In this document: in pieces, positions 1 through 13,079 of the stretch
Layout of the letters: the number at the start of each line of letters is the position of its first letter
How positions within the stretch are numbered: the stretch's first letter is position 1
Source of the DNA: Rotaria sp. Silwood1
Lineage: Eukaryota > Rotifera > Eurotatoria > Philodinida > Philodinidae
Reading direction: 5' to 3'
DNA length: 64,000 nucleotides
NCBI GenBank assembly: GCA_905250075.1
Contig: CAJNOP010000898.1
Span: 1 to 64,000 of the forward strand
The notes under the pieces: generated by a model
Told to the model about the DNA's origin: nothing
The model's database searches: none
Seen by the model: the letters and a program-made list of their open reading frames with translations, nothing else
Translations under genes and position numbers: made by a program

Positions 1-385
1 TTTAGATTGAAATGAGTTAATTAAAAATGAAAATCATCTTGGATTTTGATACTTGTTGATGTTACACTTAGAAGTGCTTACATGATAATAGATGATAATT
101 GAAAAAGAAATAAAAATATTTAAACTAGAAGTGACGTCAATAATGCCGAAAGTGCCATAGTTTAATACTAAAATAATTTTCAGATATATATTTATATATG
201 CTTATAAGAGTATAAATGGAAAAGCTATAAATGAGTAACCATACAAATCCCAAAGATAACGGACGGAGAGAAAAGAAAAAGAAAACAAGTGAGATAGATG
301 TATTATCATGTATCTTTTTCTGTTTATTACTTTGTTTCAACAAAAAAAAACAACCACTTGAAAAGATACGGTTCGTGTTTGATAT
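1..385. other. Gene-free flank at window start
   Basis: AT-rich sequence with short chance ORFs on both strands and no similarity I recognise. The right edge holds the 8-base target duplication (378-385, TTTGATAT) of the MITE that follows. A gene continuing in from the left cannot be excluded, but no exon is visible. Confidence 0.5.
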
Positions 386-598
386 CAGAGATGGACAAAA
401 TCGCACCGCGCCTCCCCGCGCCGCTGCTCGCGCCTAGGCGCTACGCACATCTCTCTTTCTCTGTGCTCTACCAATCAGTTTCTCAAACTCCACCGAATAC
501 CGGGATGCTCTAAGCATACGCTCATCGAAGCTCAGACTAGTGTAGCGCAGGCGTGAGCAACGGCGCGGGGAGGCGCGGTGCGACTTTGTCCATCTCTG
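386..598. mobile_element. hAT-type MITE, copy 1
   Basis: A 213-bp non-autonomous element. Its terminal inverted repeats begin CAGAGATGGACAAA and continue into a GC-rich stretch of about 35 bases on each side, conspicuous in this AT-rich sequence. It is flanked by TTTGATAT (378-385) and CTTGATAT (599-606), a 7-of-8 target-site duplication. Eight-base duplications and a terminus starting with CAG are typical of the hAT superfamily. It has no coding capacity. A second copy of the same family lies at 37601-37803; that copy lacks about 10 bases of the left arm. Confidence 0.85.
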
Positions 599-2149
599 CT
601 TGATATATCAAAAATTAACCACGATGCCTACGAGCTATTTCTTAGAAAAACTTGGCTCAAGTTTGCTCCTGTTATTGTTCTGAACTGTCGTTTCTGAGCT
701 TGCCACCTAAACATCTGTGACATATACATAATAACAAACAAGCTCTTGATTTAAAAGACAATCATCTTGTAGAGAAAACAATTCGTGATAAGTCTATAGC
801 ATAAGAAACTGTTTCTAATCGACTATCTTTAAAAGAGATGATACAATATACTTAGTCCAGTGTATAGACAAAAATTTGCTTTTTTCCGTAATCTTCTATA
901 AAGAAAATTTTCAGCAAAAATTACCCCCCTAGGTAATTATATAGACAAGTTTCTGATCAATTTTGAAACAGTCAAAAACCATATCCTTTAGTTATTTGTT
1001 CAATAATTGTAGAATAGAAAGCATCTTTTGACTAAAAATTATGCCTGCATATACTAGATAATATGAGCTACAATGTGAATAAAATTCAATCATTACACCT
1101 CATATAGTTGTTAAAATATGAACTCACATCAGTCTGTCAGAGCAACATCTTTCATATAACTAAAGAGAAAAAAAAACAACAACATCATTACTATCTATCT
1201 TAGTCATTCCATCGCTTTATACAAGTACAAATCAAAAAAGAAAATTGTTAAATTGATTATTTTGGTGATAGTCACTTAAAACTACTGATAAAAGTGTGTA
1301 TAAGTTGATGCATACGCCATCTATTTGCTAAGAATCATCTTTTAGCCGGCTTCAGTCATCAATGAATCATGCTAAAGAATGTTCTTATTTAGCAAAAACT
1401 AGACTATTCTCTATTTAATACAAACATGAACGAAATCAATCCAATAATCCTATGTAATCAATTAGAAAATAAAATTTAAATCAAAGAAAAGCTCTGAAAA
1501 CGTTATGATACAATAGTTGAAAGACTGTAAATATGTATATGAGCAATGTAAATAAAAGACACTTTTATTTGTCTGTTAATCTATTGCTTCTTGATCTTTT
1601 CGGCGAAGATTAAAGTGTAGTATCTCTTCTTGCCGATTTGAGAGCAAACACTGATCTCATTGAGGCCAGATTCTTTGAAACACATGTTTTGGACATCAAC
1701 CAAACTCATGCAAAAGGCTGCTCTTAATATTATACAAATTGTTTTCAATATTTCGCATTGGATATAAACTATCATGTTGATCGCTGTGAATAATAATAAA
1801 ATAAAATAATTTGCTAATCTCATTGGTGGTCGTATAGCAAAAAATAGAGCTGTTTATTAAGTAAACTATTTTTCTATATATTTTGATTAAACGAGTCGAT
1901 TCAAGCATGTTATGTCGTAGATTGAACAGATTGAATATATTTGCGCATGTTAGAAACGCATAATAGAAAAGAATTGAAAGAGAGAGAGAGAGATGTAGCA
2001 AACGGCGGAAATGCAAACTTAGCAGAAACAAGTGCAATCGATTGTAAATAAAATTTCTTCTTAGCAAAGAAAAAGCTTACATTGTCATAAATGTAAACAT
2101 AAATTGTTTTCTTCTCATGCTTTCATATTCACAATAGATTTTAATAAAG
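599..2149. other. Gene-free stretch upstream of channel gene
   Basis: About 1.5 kb of AT-rich sequence with no recognisable gene. The minus-strand ORFs between 1581 and 2067 have no recognisable motif, and their composition is that of the surrounding DNA. A PAS/eag domain, expected upstream of an ERG channel core, was looked for and not seen. Promoter or 5' leader sequence for the following gene is probably here, but no element stands out. Confidence 0.45.
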
Positions 2150-2424
2150 ATGCAAGCTTCTCTTGGTATTTCAGAATCAAATATGCTTGAAGTTCCTGAA
2201 AATTTTTATAAACGATCATCATTTCATACAGTGGTATGTTACAAAAAATTAATAATCAATTTTTGAATTTTCTAATATTATCATAGGTTTCACGTACTCA
2301 AAAATTAATGCGTGTTATAAAAACAATGAATAGTGTTGGTGAAATAAAACGAGAAGATTTGATTGGTTTAAATATAAATGATAATAATCAACATCGGCAA
2401 CTTTGGGAATTCCCAATAGAAAAA
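2150..2424 (+). CDS. Candidate 5' exons of the ERG-like channel
   Basis: Two phase-compatible exons can be modelled. The first is 2150-2233 (ATG start, 28 codons, donor GTATGT). The second is 2287-2424 (46 codons, acceptor ATAG, donor GTATGT). The second begins VSRTQKLMRVIKTMNSVGE, weakly like the ERG linker before S1 (family form ERTQNVTEKVTQVLSLG). This supports membership of the channel gene. However, no AG acceptor joins 2424 in frame to the next clear exon at 2783, where a TGA lies upstream in frame. These may therefore be an alternative 5' end, or a small linking exon was missed. Transcript evidence would settle it. Confidence 0.4.
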
Positions 2425-2782
2425 GTATGTCATATACATGTCAATGTTGTTCTATATGTAAAAGACATGTCAGTAATCATGAATGAATTAAATTCACTTT
2501 AGTTCTGACAAGGCGGAAATAATCAAATGAGATGTCATTATAAGAACTATCTATCGTTATATCTATTTATGACAATAATCGAAATAATACGCTTGAAAAA
2601 TCGCATATATAAGTATATTATCTTCTGTTGATATAAAAGTCATCAATTTCACGATGCTCTGAACCATTAAACAAGGTTGTAGCTTTTACCGATTTCTTTC
2701 TTCAAAAAAAAAAAAAAAAAGAAGAGAAATGAGTTGCTTATCATATAAAACAAAAAAACTCACAGAATGAACAACTATTTCA

Positions 2783-5700
2783 ATGCGGCGAGTATCACGA
2801 CTTTCTTCGTTTGCTTCAGCTGAAACTCGACTTCATATTAGAATCGATCGAGAACGTCTTTCTGTAATTGACTATTTAAATTATTAATTAATTTTTGCTT
2901 TTTTTTTTTTCAACTAAAATATATTTTAGACAGAATCAAAAGAAAGTAGTGAATCATCAAGTGTAACATCTGGATTAGGTTTACAAGGAAATCGACAAGG
3001 TATAACAGCTAGTTCACGTCGACTTGGTCAAAAGTTTATTATTCTTCATTATTCACCATTTAAAGCTGTGTATGTAATTATTTTTTAATTTATTTCACGA
3101 ATAAAACAAAAATTTTTTTATCTTATTCTTAGATGGGATTGGGTTATTTTTTTACTTGTTTTATATACTGGTATAATTACACCTTATACAATATCATTTC
3201 TATCAGATGAAGATCAAAAACGAACAAATTTAAATGTATTACCATCAACAAGACAATTTAATCGTGAAAGAACAAGTATACATGTATTAGTTATTATTGA
3301 TGTACTTGTTGATATGATGTTTATTCTTGATATTTTAATTAGTTTTCGGTAATTAATAGAATTATTGAAATTAGTTTTTATTTTTTTATTTTTTTGCATT
3401 TAGAACAACATTTGTTTTAAAAGAAACAAATGAAGTTATAACAAGTCCAATATTAATTGCTAAACATTTTGTTATTGATTCTTGGAAACGTTTTGTTGTT
3501 GATATACTCGGTGCTTTACCATGGGATATTCTATTCTATGGAAATGGAAGTCATTCGGTATGAAAAAAAAAGAAAAAAAAAAAAAAAAATTTGACATATT
3601 TTTTTTTTTTATTTTCAATTGTAAAGAGTATGCGTTTAGCAAATTGTTTTAAATTAGCACGACTTTTAAGACTTGTTGCATTTGTTCGAAATTTTCAAAA
3701 AACAGAATATCGATCAGCTGTTTTATTTTTTCTTATGTTACTTTTTGCTATTGCTGCACATTGGCTTGCATGTATATTTCATTTTATTGCTATACTCGAA
3801 AGACCAAATTTACCAGTTAAATATTCTTGGCTTGATCATCTTGCTGAAAAATATAAAATGCCTTATCGTATGTTTGAAATTTATTTATTTATTTCTTTAG
3901 AAAAGAAATTATTCATTGAAATAATTTTAGTTTTAAATGATACATTAAGTGGACCAGATTTAAAATCAAAATATTTAACTGCACTTTTTTTTGCTATGAC
4001 ATCACTTACATCAGTTGGTTTTGGAAATGTTGCAGCGGTAGAATATTTTGTGTTTTTATTGATTTGATCTTTAATTTTTTTTTCTTTTTTAATAGAATAC
4101 AAATGGTGAAAAACTTTTTTCTATTCTATCAATGTTAGCTGGATGTAAGCAAAATTTAGAAATATATCTATTTATTTATTTTTGTTTCATAGCATTTTTA
4201 AGTGCATCTATTCTTGGAAGTGTAACAACAATTATTATTAAATTATATCAAGGTGCTGAAGAATTAAAAGAAATGAAACAAAGTATTGATGATTTTATAA
4301 AACATCATCGTATATGTAAACAACTTGCTAAACGAATGCAAGATTCATTTGAACATGAATGGAAAAATACGAAAGGTATTGATATGAATAGTATACTTAA
4401 AACATTTCCAGAATGTATTCAAGCTGATATATGTTTACATCTTAATCGTGAATTATTAAATAATTGTTCAGTTTTTGAACATGCTAATGAAGGTAAAATA
4501 GAAAAGAAAAGATTTTCTTTTTTCGATTAAAAAAAAAAAAATCATTTCTTGGGTTTTTTTTAGTTACTCTTCGAACATTAGCTGTTCTTTTTAAATCAAC
4601 TCATGTTCCTCCGGGTGATACACTTATTCATCAAGGTAATCATCTATATAGTAATTGAATGTTATGCATTAATATTTATAAAAGTATTAAACTTTATGTA
4701 TTTATCTATAAATTTTCTTAGAAATTACTTTGTATATATTTCTTTATTTGAAATCAAATCAGTACATTTGTAAATTTCTTTTATTTAACACAACAGATAT
4801 TGTGAGAGTAATTCAAATATGCTTTTTTTTTTTGTATTCATCTAGTTACAAGAAAGAATAGAATGAAGAACAAACAAAAATCATTTTTGTTCATTATAAC
4901 AAGATGTCAGAGTGAATAATATATGACATGTATTTGTCAAATAGAATATTCTTAATTTAAATAAAATATTTTGTTATTACAATATGATACGAACTGGAAA
5001 TACAATCATGTTAATCATAGATAGTGACGAATATAAATTGAGAGTAGATGTATTTCTGATTTTTCTTCTCAATGATAATAGTTAAAGGAAAAAAAAAGAT
5101 ATTTGAATAGTAAAAAAAAAAGGATTTTCTATTAGAATTGATAAACTTAAAAATTTTAATGATTTCATTATGTTTGAAGTCTTGTATAAGTTGAATGTAA
5201 GATATCTCACTTTGTTCTTATCAAATAAACATATTTCTAAAAAGGTTAAATGGAAGTTTAAAAAAAAAACTTATTTTTAAAGGTTTCGGTTTTTCAGATA
5301 TTTTCATAGAGAATTTTCAAATTTCTTCGAGTTTTTATCATCAAGAAAAAAAACTTCAATAATAAAATTACTCTAAAGTTATGTCTAGATTAGAATTATA
5401 GACTAATATAATAAAGAGAAAATTTTGCTTTTCTAAGTTTGAAAAGTACTCTATGTCAAATAGTTTTCATATCGTTTTTTTTTTTTTCGAAATTCTAATA
5501 AACATCTACGCATGGCATTTCCATATCATATATGATAATTGATTGCAATACTAAAAATTTAATCTTTGGGGATTATAGTTGTCTTCAGAATTACTTAGAA
5601 TGTATTATAGACATTTGAAAAATTAAACCTAAGATACCACCATGATAAAAAAAGCTGCTGCTGCTAAACATCTCTTTTGAGACATGTTTCTTTAATGTCT

Positions 5701-7689
5701 TTATTTTAGTTAGTCTTCTAGAAATGTAATAAGAGAGTAGTTCATATATTATAACAAGACGTTATCGCTGTATGACCTTTGATTATATATCAATAATGTC
5801 AGTCACAGTCTGTGACATTTCTTCAGTTATCTATTACGTCTATGATGTGTCATTGCTAACATGTCTTTCATGATCTGTAGGGAGATGTAAATTTCTACGC
5901 TACATACTATAGTACTTCTTTTAGATCGTGTTTCATCAAAATGTGATCTTCCTTAAAAATTAGTGATGAAAAGAACAATTGTTTTTCGTCTAGCAAAAAA
6001 AAAATTCGTCTATTTTGTACGATTATATGTTTTAACAGCTCTGTTGTTTACAAAAAATAAAACTATTTATTTTTTTCTATTATTAATTATAAAAACTAAT
6101 AGAAAAATGATTGTTATTCAAGATTAATTTTTATATAAACTTTTAGAATATATAATTTATGAGAATATAATATTTGATACAAGTCTTATACGAATATAAA
6201 AGATACTATTTTCAATGAAAACATGTTCGTCCTTATTTCATCGAGATCAAAATTATCTTACTCATATTTATTTTACAACTTTTATTAATTTATTATTTTT
6301 AATATTTATATTATACATAGTCAAACTAGATTTTAACTTATCTATTATTTTATATTAAGGTGATGTTCTCAATTCGATATATTTTATTCGTGGTGGTCAA
6401 ATGGAAATATTACAAAATAATGAATCACAAGCTATACTTGGTCGTAATGATATTGTTGGTGAAAATCCATGTAATACAATTACACCAGGAAAATCAAGAT
6501 GTGTTGCTAGAGGTATTTTTGTTTTTTTTTTAAATAAAATTATTATTATTTTTTGTATAAAGGTTTAACTTATTGTACATTAAATAAAATTCATCGAGAT
6601 GATTTACTTCATGTTTTAAAACTTTATCCTGATTTTGCTAAATCATTTATTGAACGATTTCGTGTAACATTTGATCTTCGACAAGTAAAATTTAATCTAA
6701 TAAACAAAAAAAAGAAAAACTCTATTGCTTGTTTTTTTTTTTGTTTCTTTCTTTCTTTTAGTGTGTATTAAATGATTCAAAACCATTTTATAAATTAGAT
6801 AATGATATTCAAATACTTATTAAAGAACGTAATCCAAAATTACAAACTAAAGGACAATTAAATATATTTAATTTACGAGATGATGGTAAATTTAATAAAA
6901 GAATAATTGATAATTTAGTTTTTTTTTTTTTCCTAGATGCAAATCGTTTTTCTATTTCACGATCTTATTGTGGTATTCATATGAGTACTGATTCTAGTAT
7001 ACGACGACAAATGACAACTATTGTTGAATTATCACCTGAACAAGCACAAACATCAACAAAAGATCTTGATCTTGAACGAGAAGAAACAATGACATCTTTA
7101 ATACCTTTAGCTCAAGGTTAATATACATATAAATTGAAACTTTTAAGTTTTAATAAGTTCATACATAAAATGTTTTTTTTTAGGAACATTAGCAAGTGCC
7201 TTTTCAACACTTTTTGCAATAACGGCAAACTCTAAACCAACTACAGTCGATTCTCAAACAAAAGAATCAAAACCTTTATTATCAATAAAAGAAACAACTT
7301 CACCATCAACAAAAATGACGTAAAAACAAAAAAAAAATATTTTGACATATAAATATAAATTTTACTTTTTTGCTCAATAGTCCACTAGAGAAATATGAAA
7401 ATGGTCCAGTACGAAGTATGGCAGATGTTGATGCTGAATTAGCACTTCTACAAATGTAAAAAAATTAATATTATAATTATTCATTTGTTTTGTTTTTCTT
7501 TTCTATAGACGTTTAGATAGTTTAGAACATGTTATGGATGATAGAATGAAAATGTTACTTCGTGTTGCCAATGACATTGCATTAGCAAATATACATCGAC
7601 CAAGCAATGATTTCAATCAATCAAATGACATAACAGATGATAAGAAATATTTTGTAATTGATAAATTACTTTTTTCGAAAGATAAATAA
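2783..7689 (+). CDS. KCNH: ERG-type voltage-gated potassium channel (KCNH family)
   Basis: Plasma-membrane K+ channel subunit, expected to form tetramers. Modelled exons: 2783-2863, 2930-3069, 3133-3348, 3404-3557, 3627-3867, 3931-4037, 4096-4144, 4193-4492, 4564-4635, 6360-6512, 6563-6684, 6762-6885, 6937-7116, 7184-7319, 7381-7455 and 7509-7689. All phases agree and give 776 residues. Visible landmarks: the pre-S1 signature FIILHYSPFKAVWDW; an S4 at about residues 205-218; the S5 motif AHWLACIF; the selectivity filter SVGFGN (305-310) followed by NTNGEK, as in ERG rather than EAG; a C-linker with GIDMNSILKTFPE and QADICLHLNREL; and a cyclic-nucleotide-binding homology domain with IHRDDLLHVL. 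A short helical segment near the C-terminus may be a tetramerising coiled coil. No PAS domain is visible. The start at 2783 is the first ATG giving an unbroken model, but the 5' end is uncertain. Confidence 0.9.
4636..6359. other. Large intron of the channel gene
   Basis: A 1.7-kb intron between the C-linker exon and the first cyclic-nucleotide-binding-domain exon, while the gene's other introns are mostly 48-80 bases. I see no ORF, inverted repeat or RNA gene in it; it is AT-rich throughout. The borders GTAATC...TTAAG restore the codon of the conserved Gly in HQGD. Confidence 0.7.
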
Positions 7690-10600
7690 AGACAACTGTT
7701 ACTATAGTCTAGCCAATGTACAATAACGACTCGTTCTTTATACTTATTAATTGTTGTTTTAGAAAAAAATATGTTACTCTGACAAGTCAATATCGTTACT
7801 AGTCTATATAAATTCGTCATTGTAACATATTGATGATCAGAATCGATCATGTACCTCTTATAGTTTTAAGCAAATGTTGAATTTGTTCTGCAGGACGCGA
7901 TATCTGTTTTGTCTTTATACATATCGTTATAGTATAAACGCTAAGAGTAAAAAGAAGAAAGTAGTCGTACACTTTATATCCTTTAAAAAAAAGTTGCTTA
8001 TTAAAGTTATCAAAAAGGTAAATGATTAATTTTGAGTAGACATATGTTGCAATGATGAAAATGAGCAGGCTAGTAGTAATATTCGCTTGCCAGAGTAACT
8101 TTTAATATTAGATCGAAAGCTATTTATTAGAAATAATACATTTGTACAGTTTTTGGTACAATAATGATAGAACCTCAACATAAATCGAAATTTAATCTTG
8201 ATTATCAACAAATGTAATCATTACAATAATAGAATCAGTCATTGCTTCACATATTATATTACCAATCCGATGGGAATATTTATTTATTTATTTTTTTTTT
8301 GGTTGAGTATTTAATATCAAGAACGAAAAAACAAGGTCTTGGAAGATTATATTTTAATCAAGGTTTTTCTTTGCTTGATCAATAACTATTGAAGATAAGA
8401 TTTAGAATGAAGAGTAAATTTTTTTTTTTTTTGCAAAACTTGAATTAAATCTATTCTTCTATGATTAAAAATCATATGAATATGAAATAATTCATTCGAT
8501 TTCGGATAAAATTCCATAGAATTAAGTCGAGTAATAATTACATTTTTATTATCATTCAATCGAAAGAACTAGATCTTTACTTTTTTTTCTATTAAAATAT
8601 ATGGTATAATATTTCTATCATATAAAAGTCGAGTAAGTTTAAACATTTATATGATTATATTATATTTTTAGTTTTATCATTTTTATAAGTATCTTATATA
8701 TAAACGAACATATTAGCTAGTCATATTATGTTTTGATCGATTTCATAAATATTTCTTGTCTCTCTAATCATAGCTTAATTCAACTTAAGTACCTAATTCT
8801 AGAAGTAATGATTTTATTCATTCAACCATATGAATAATTTCAAGTTCGATGATTAAACTATTGAAATAGAAAATTAATATGTTCATTTAATCATTGAATA
8901 TAATTATTTTTTTGAAATAAAAAACATTTATTAAAAATTTTTTGTTCGATAAATTAAACTTTTACTTTTTTTATATTCAATGTTAACAAGCAATTATATT
9001 TATCCACGTATATATATATTGTCATTTTATCTTTTGACACATTTCTTCTTTGTTTCATTTCAATGAATATAACATATGTCTTGATCTGTATATCATCAAG
9101 AATAATTGCTTATTAAAACTTATCGTAAGATAAGTGATCAGCAATCATCAATATATATATATATATATGTTGTGATGACAAAACATGCAAGTTTGTAATA
9201 TTATATACTTTTAACGAGATAAATATAAGTACAAAAAAAAACGCGTTTTGACACATTTGATTCCAATATAGAAATAAACATTTTTCATCTATTTAACATA
9301 ATATTATTTTCAATATAAAAACTCAAATAAATATGCGGTTACTTATATTTTTATCATACTTTTATTAGAATAGATTATTAAGTAAGTTTTTATATATTTG
9401 TATTGAAAATTGATTAAAAGAAGACAAATATTTATTCAGTTATATGATATAGATTTAAATTGTATTATTTAACTCAAAAAATAATTTACATGAAATTTGA
9501 TTTGATTTCTTTCTTTTATTTCTCGGAAATATTATAATAATCTTTTCAATGACAAACTATACAATAGTTCAAGTACTATGACATTTCTATTATTTGAGTA
9601 AAAAATAAAAAAGAAGGAAATTCTTATAATCTTGATTGTCGTTATTAAAATATTTCTTGTAAAAATTACGTAATAATTTTACTCAAATATATCTGTACTA
9701 GTTAACAAGGTTATAGAAACAATAAAGTTATTTTTTTTTGAAAAATTTCTATTCAAACATGAATAGCTTTTCAAATTATATTAATTTAATTAATATTCAA
9801 ACAAACTATATCGGAAAAAAAAGAATAGGAATGTATAAATAATCAATTCCCAATGGATATTATGTCAATTGAAAATAGATATACAAGTGAAAGTTTGGAA
9901 ATTTTTTTTTTGTTTTTTTTCTTTATAGAATTTTCTATTGTATTGATTTTGATTTTTTTGGTTTTTTACTAATTTATTTTTATTGATGATATTATTAAGA
10001 GACAATATTAGAAATTGATAAGAAACGTTTGAAATAAACATCGTAAAAAAGAATCNNNNNNNNNNTAGAAATTGATAAGAAACGTTTGAAATAAACATCG
10101 TAAAAAAGAATCATAAAATATCAAATGTTATTAGAGATAAAAATGACTATATTTAGTACTACGACATGTATGCGAAAGCATATATACGATAAAAAAAAAG
10201 AAAGACATTATCAGATTAAATGATGGAATAAAAATATCATTAACTATATATTCCTTAGTTTCTCTGTTATTAATTTGTAAGAAGATTCATTATTACTTTA
10301 TTGAAGTACTTTAATATTGAACAAATTGCTATACTCATTCAAAATTTTTGAAAATGTTAAAAGCTTTTGCTTAGTTTTACTTCGGCTTCAATAACATTTC
10401 GAAATAAAACAATTTATATACGATATTCAATAGACTTAAAAGCAAATTTATATATATTATATGATTGAAAGTATGCATGTTTGATACAGTAATTTGACCG
10501 CCTAGTATGTGTCCGAAAAAAAGACGGGTGATTATCGATGTTTGCTCGTTTCATTCATCTGATATTCACATACATATATATATATATGCACAGTTGGCGT

Positions 10601-13038
10601 TAATATTAAATCGACACATGCTGTTCATCTTTCTTTTCAAATTATAGATATTGATCAAATGAAAATTTCTTTTCTTCTTATAATCATTTAAATCGGAAGT
10701 TATAATAAACTTTTAACCTACTTGAATTCAAAAGAAAAAAAAGAAGTTTAATCTATCAATTTAAGGTCATGTTTATAGAAATACTTTTCATATAAATTAG
10801 CAAATCTTCTTATTAATATGATCAGAATACATTTTTTTTTCTTCTTCTTGTTATTATTTAGTAATATATTTTGTCCATGAACAAAGAATATACTACGTAC
10901 CGCCTTTTTCTTAATGACCAATGGTTATTTCTTTGTTCTTTGCCTTTAAGTTTCATATAGAGAAGAGCACTTCGGTCATTTTTTCCGCTATATATATATA
11001 TGGTTATTACTTTCAACGAACAAATTCTTTTTTCTCTTTTCTCATTTGAATACATACACATCATAACAACGACAAGGTATATGTGTTACTTTCAGATGAA
11101 CAAATGAACAGAAGCAAATAAAAGAATATAAAAAAAAAAAAGAGAAAGAACTGACCGGAAATTGAACGCATGTACACAAACAGGTACCTTTATATGAACG
11201 ATCATATTTATATTGCATAAATTGCTTTTTTTTTTTTTATCCTTTCTATTAACAAAACGTCATTTCTATCATCAGTTGACATCGGTAACTACATTCTTTC
11301 CTTGATTTTAACATTCATATAAACATATATAGTGCACTAGTCTATGAAACATATGGTATCCTTCTTGTAATCGTTTAACAAACAATTCGACAAATATAAC
11401 ATACAAGACATTGTAATATACAAAAAAAAAAAAGAAAAACTTTTTTTTTTCCCCGTTTGAATTGAATAAAAATTTGATGTAGAGTTCCAAGGTCGGATGT
11501 AGTTACCATATTATCAAGCTAATGATGAATACTTAACAAGTTTCTTCAATGAGAATAATAGAAACACACACACAAAAAAGAAGGTATCGTCTGTATAGCA
11601 TTCTCATTTTTCTTTTTTTTAGTTAGTATGCATTCTATCTGCCAGGTTTCTTTTTTTTTAACTCTCTCTCTCCCTATATATATATTTAACATGATGTTAT
11701 TAATAAAAGTATGGATTGTGACAAAAAAGTAAATGAAATGCTTTAACAATATTTATCGTCTCGATGTTGATCGTTTTTATTTTATTGTACTTTTTTTTTT
11801 TTTTTTTTGTATTCTTATCATGCGACAGATCTCTATTGAGTTATTCTCGATCGTGTAATCTTTAGACAGATTGACATTGTATGATGGTAAAAAAAAATTC
11901 GCTTACATATTATATATAGATTTTTCTTTCTGTCGCCATTCTCTCCTGTTTTTTGTTCCCGACAGCGTGCGTTAGTGCTTCCCGAGTCTTCATCTCCCCT
12001 CAGTCATTTTCCTTCTTCAATGTTGGAAAATGAAAATCGCTTCTTTCTCCTCCCTTCGTTACCATCTCTCTTTCTTCTTTCTCATTCTCATTCGCTTTTA
12101 TGTTTAACTCTAATCATATGTGTGTATACTAAACACACACACATCCATACAGAATCGCATGAACACACATACATATTCGGATGATGATGATGATGATGAC
12201 AACGATAACATATCATGTCGTATTATTTTCAACAAAGATTTTCACATGTTATAGATTAAAGATGCTGCCTTTATCAGCTTTATCATTATGATAAGACAAT
12301 AACAACAGCTACTTGATTGATTAATTTAGTATTCCAGATTTCTTTTTCTTTTATTTTGGACAATGTGGAAGAAAATAAAAGAAATTCTTTGTAAGCATAC
12401 TGGTAAGTTTTTCTTCTTATTATTATTTCAATAGTAGATATAAACATAGCTATTTTGAACCATAATAGACATAGATGTATATGTATCTGGCATTGCCACA
12501 CCATATTGATCACATGTGTTTTCTATGTTGAGATCACATATGATTGAATGTAGGCGACGGGACATCTCAAATCATATCAGATAGATACGATAAATAAGAC
12601 AAGCATGAGAAAAAAAAAAGAAAGAAAAGATAAGCAATACGTTTGGCCTATATTCTTCTATTGAATAGTTTGTTTAGACAAGAAAAGATGAGATGTTGTA
12701 TACATAGAAGCATTCATTTTCAATATATATGAAAGCATGGTCAATATTAGCTCTAGGAAATGTTCATATATATATATTTATATCAAAAGCAAATTTCTTT
12801 GACTTGCTTTTGTTAGTAGACAAAAATCTTTGAAGTTGTTCGGTTTTTTTTCTTCTTCATCTTTTTTTGCTATCAACATGTTTGTATGTCTATTTAATAA
12901 TGTCAAAAAAACGAAATCACGCGATACAATGAATATTCTATTCAAAATTAATATCTAGTAGATTGACGGATATCCGATATTTTTTGAATCGTTTGCTAGT
13001 TCAAACAGAAATAATCATCTGTTCTTATTATTGTTTAG
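7690..13038. other. Long gene-free region with assembly gap
   Basis: About 5.3 kb with no convincing coding exon on either strand. It consists of AT-rich DNA, homopolymer runs and short TA or CA microsatellites. Around 11950-12180 there is a pyrimidine-rich stretch ending in CA repeats and an ATG trinucleotide run. This could be the promoter or 5' leader of the SH3 gene that follows, which is inference only. A 10-base N gap with duplicated flanks lies at 10056-10065. Confidence 0.5.
10009..10112. repeat. Assembly gap flanked by an exact 47-base duplication
   Basis: Bases 10009-10055 and 10066-10112 are identical (TAGAAATTGATAAGAAACG onward to GAATC) and are separated by exactly ten N. The likeliest explanation is two contig ends that overlap but were joined by a scaffold gap instead of being merged, so the duplication is artificial. 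Confidence 0.9.
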
Positions 13039-13079
13039 CTTACAAAGATGAATCAACAACACCATCAATTGTCAATACA

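Noticed and set aside
1581..2067. Two minus-strand ORFs of 80 and 123 codons
   Set aside because: No recognisable motif, no splice logic, and composition identical to surrounding AT-rich DNA; a GA microsatellite runs through one.
9000..9200. TA microsatellites as possible origin or matrix-attachment sites
   Set aside because: Short TA runs occur throughout the window and carry no specific signal.
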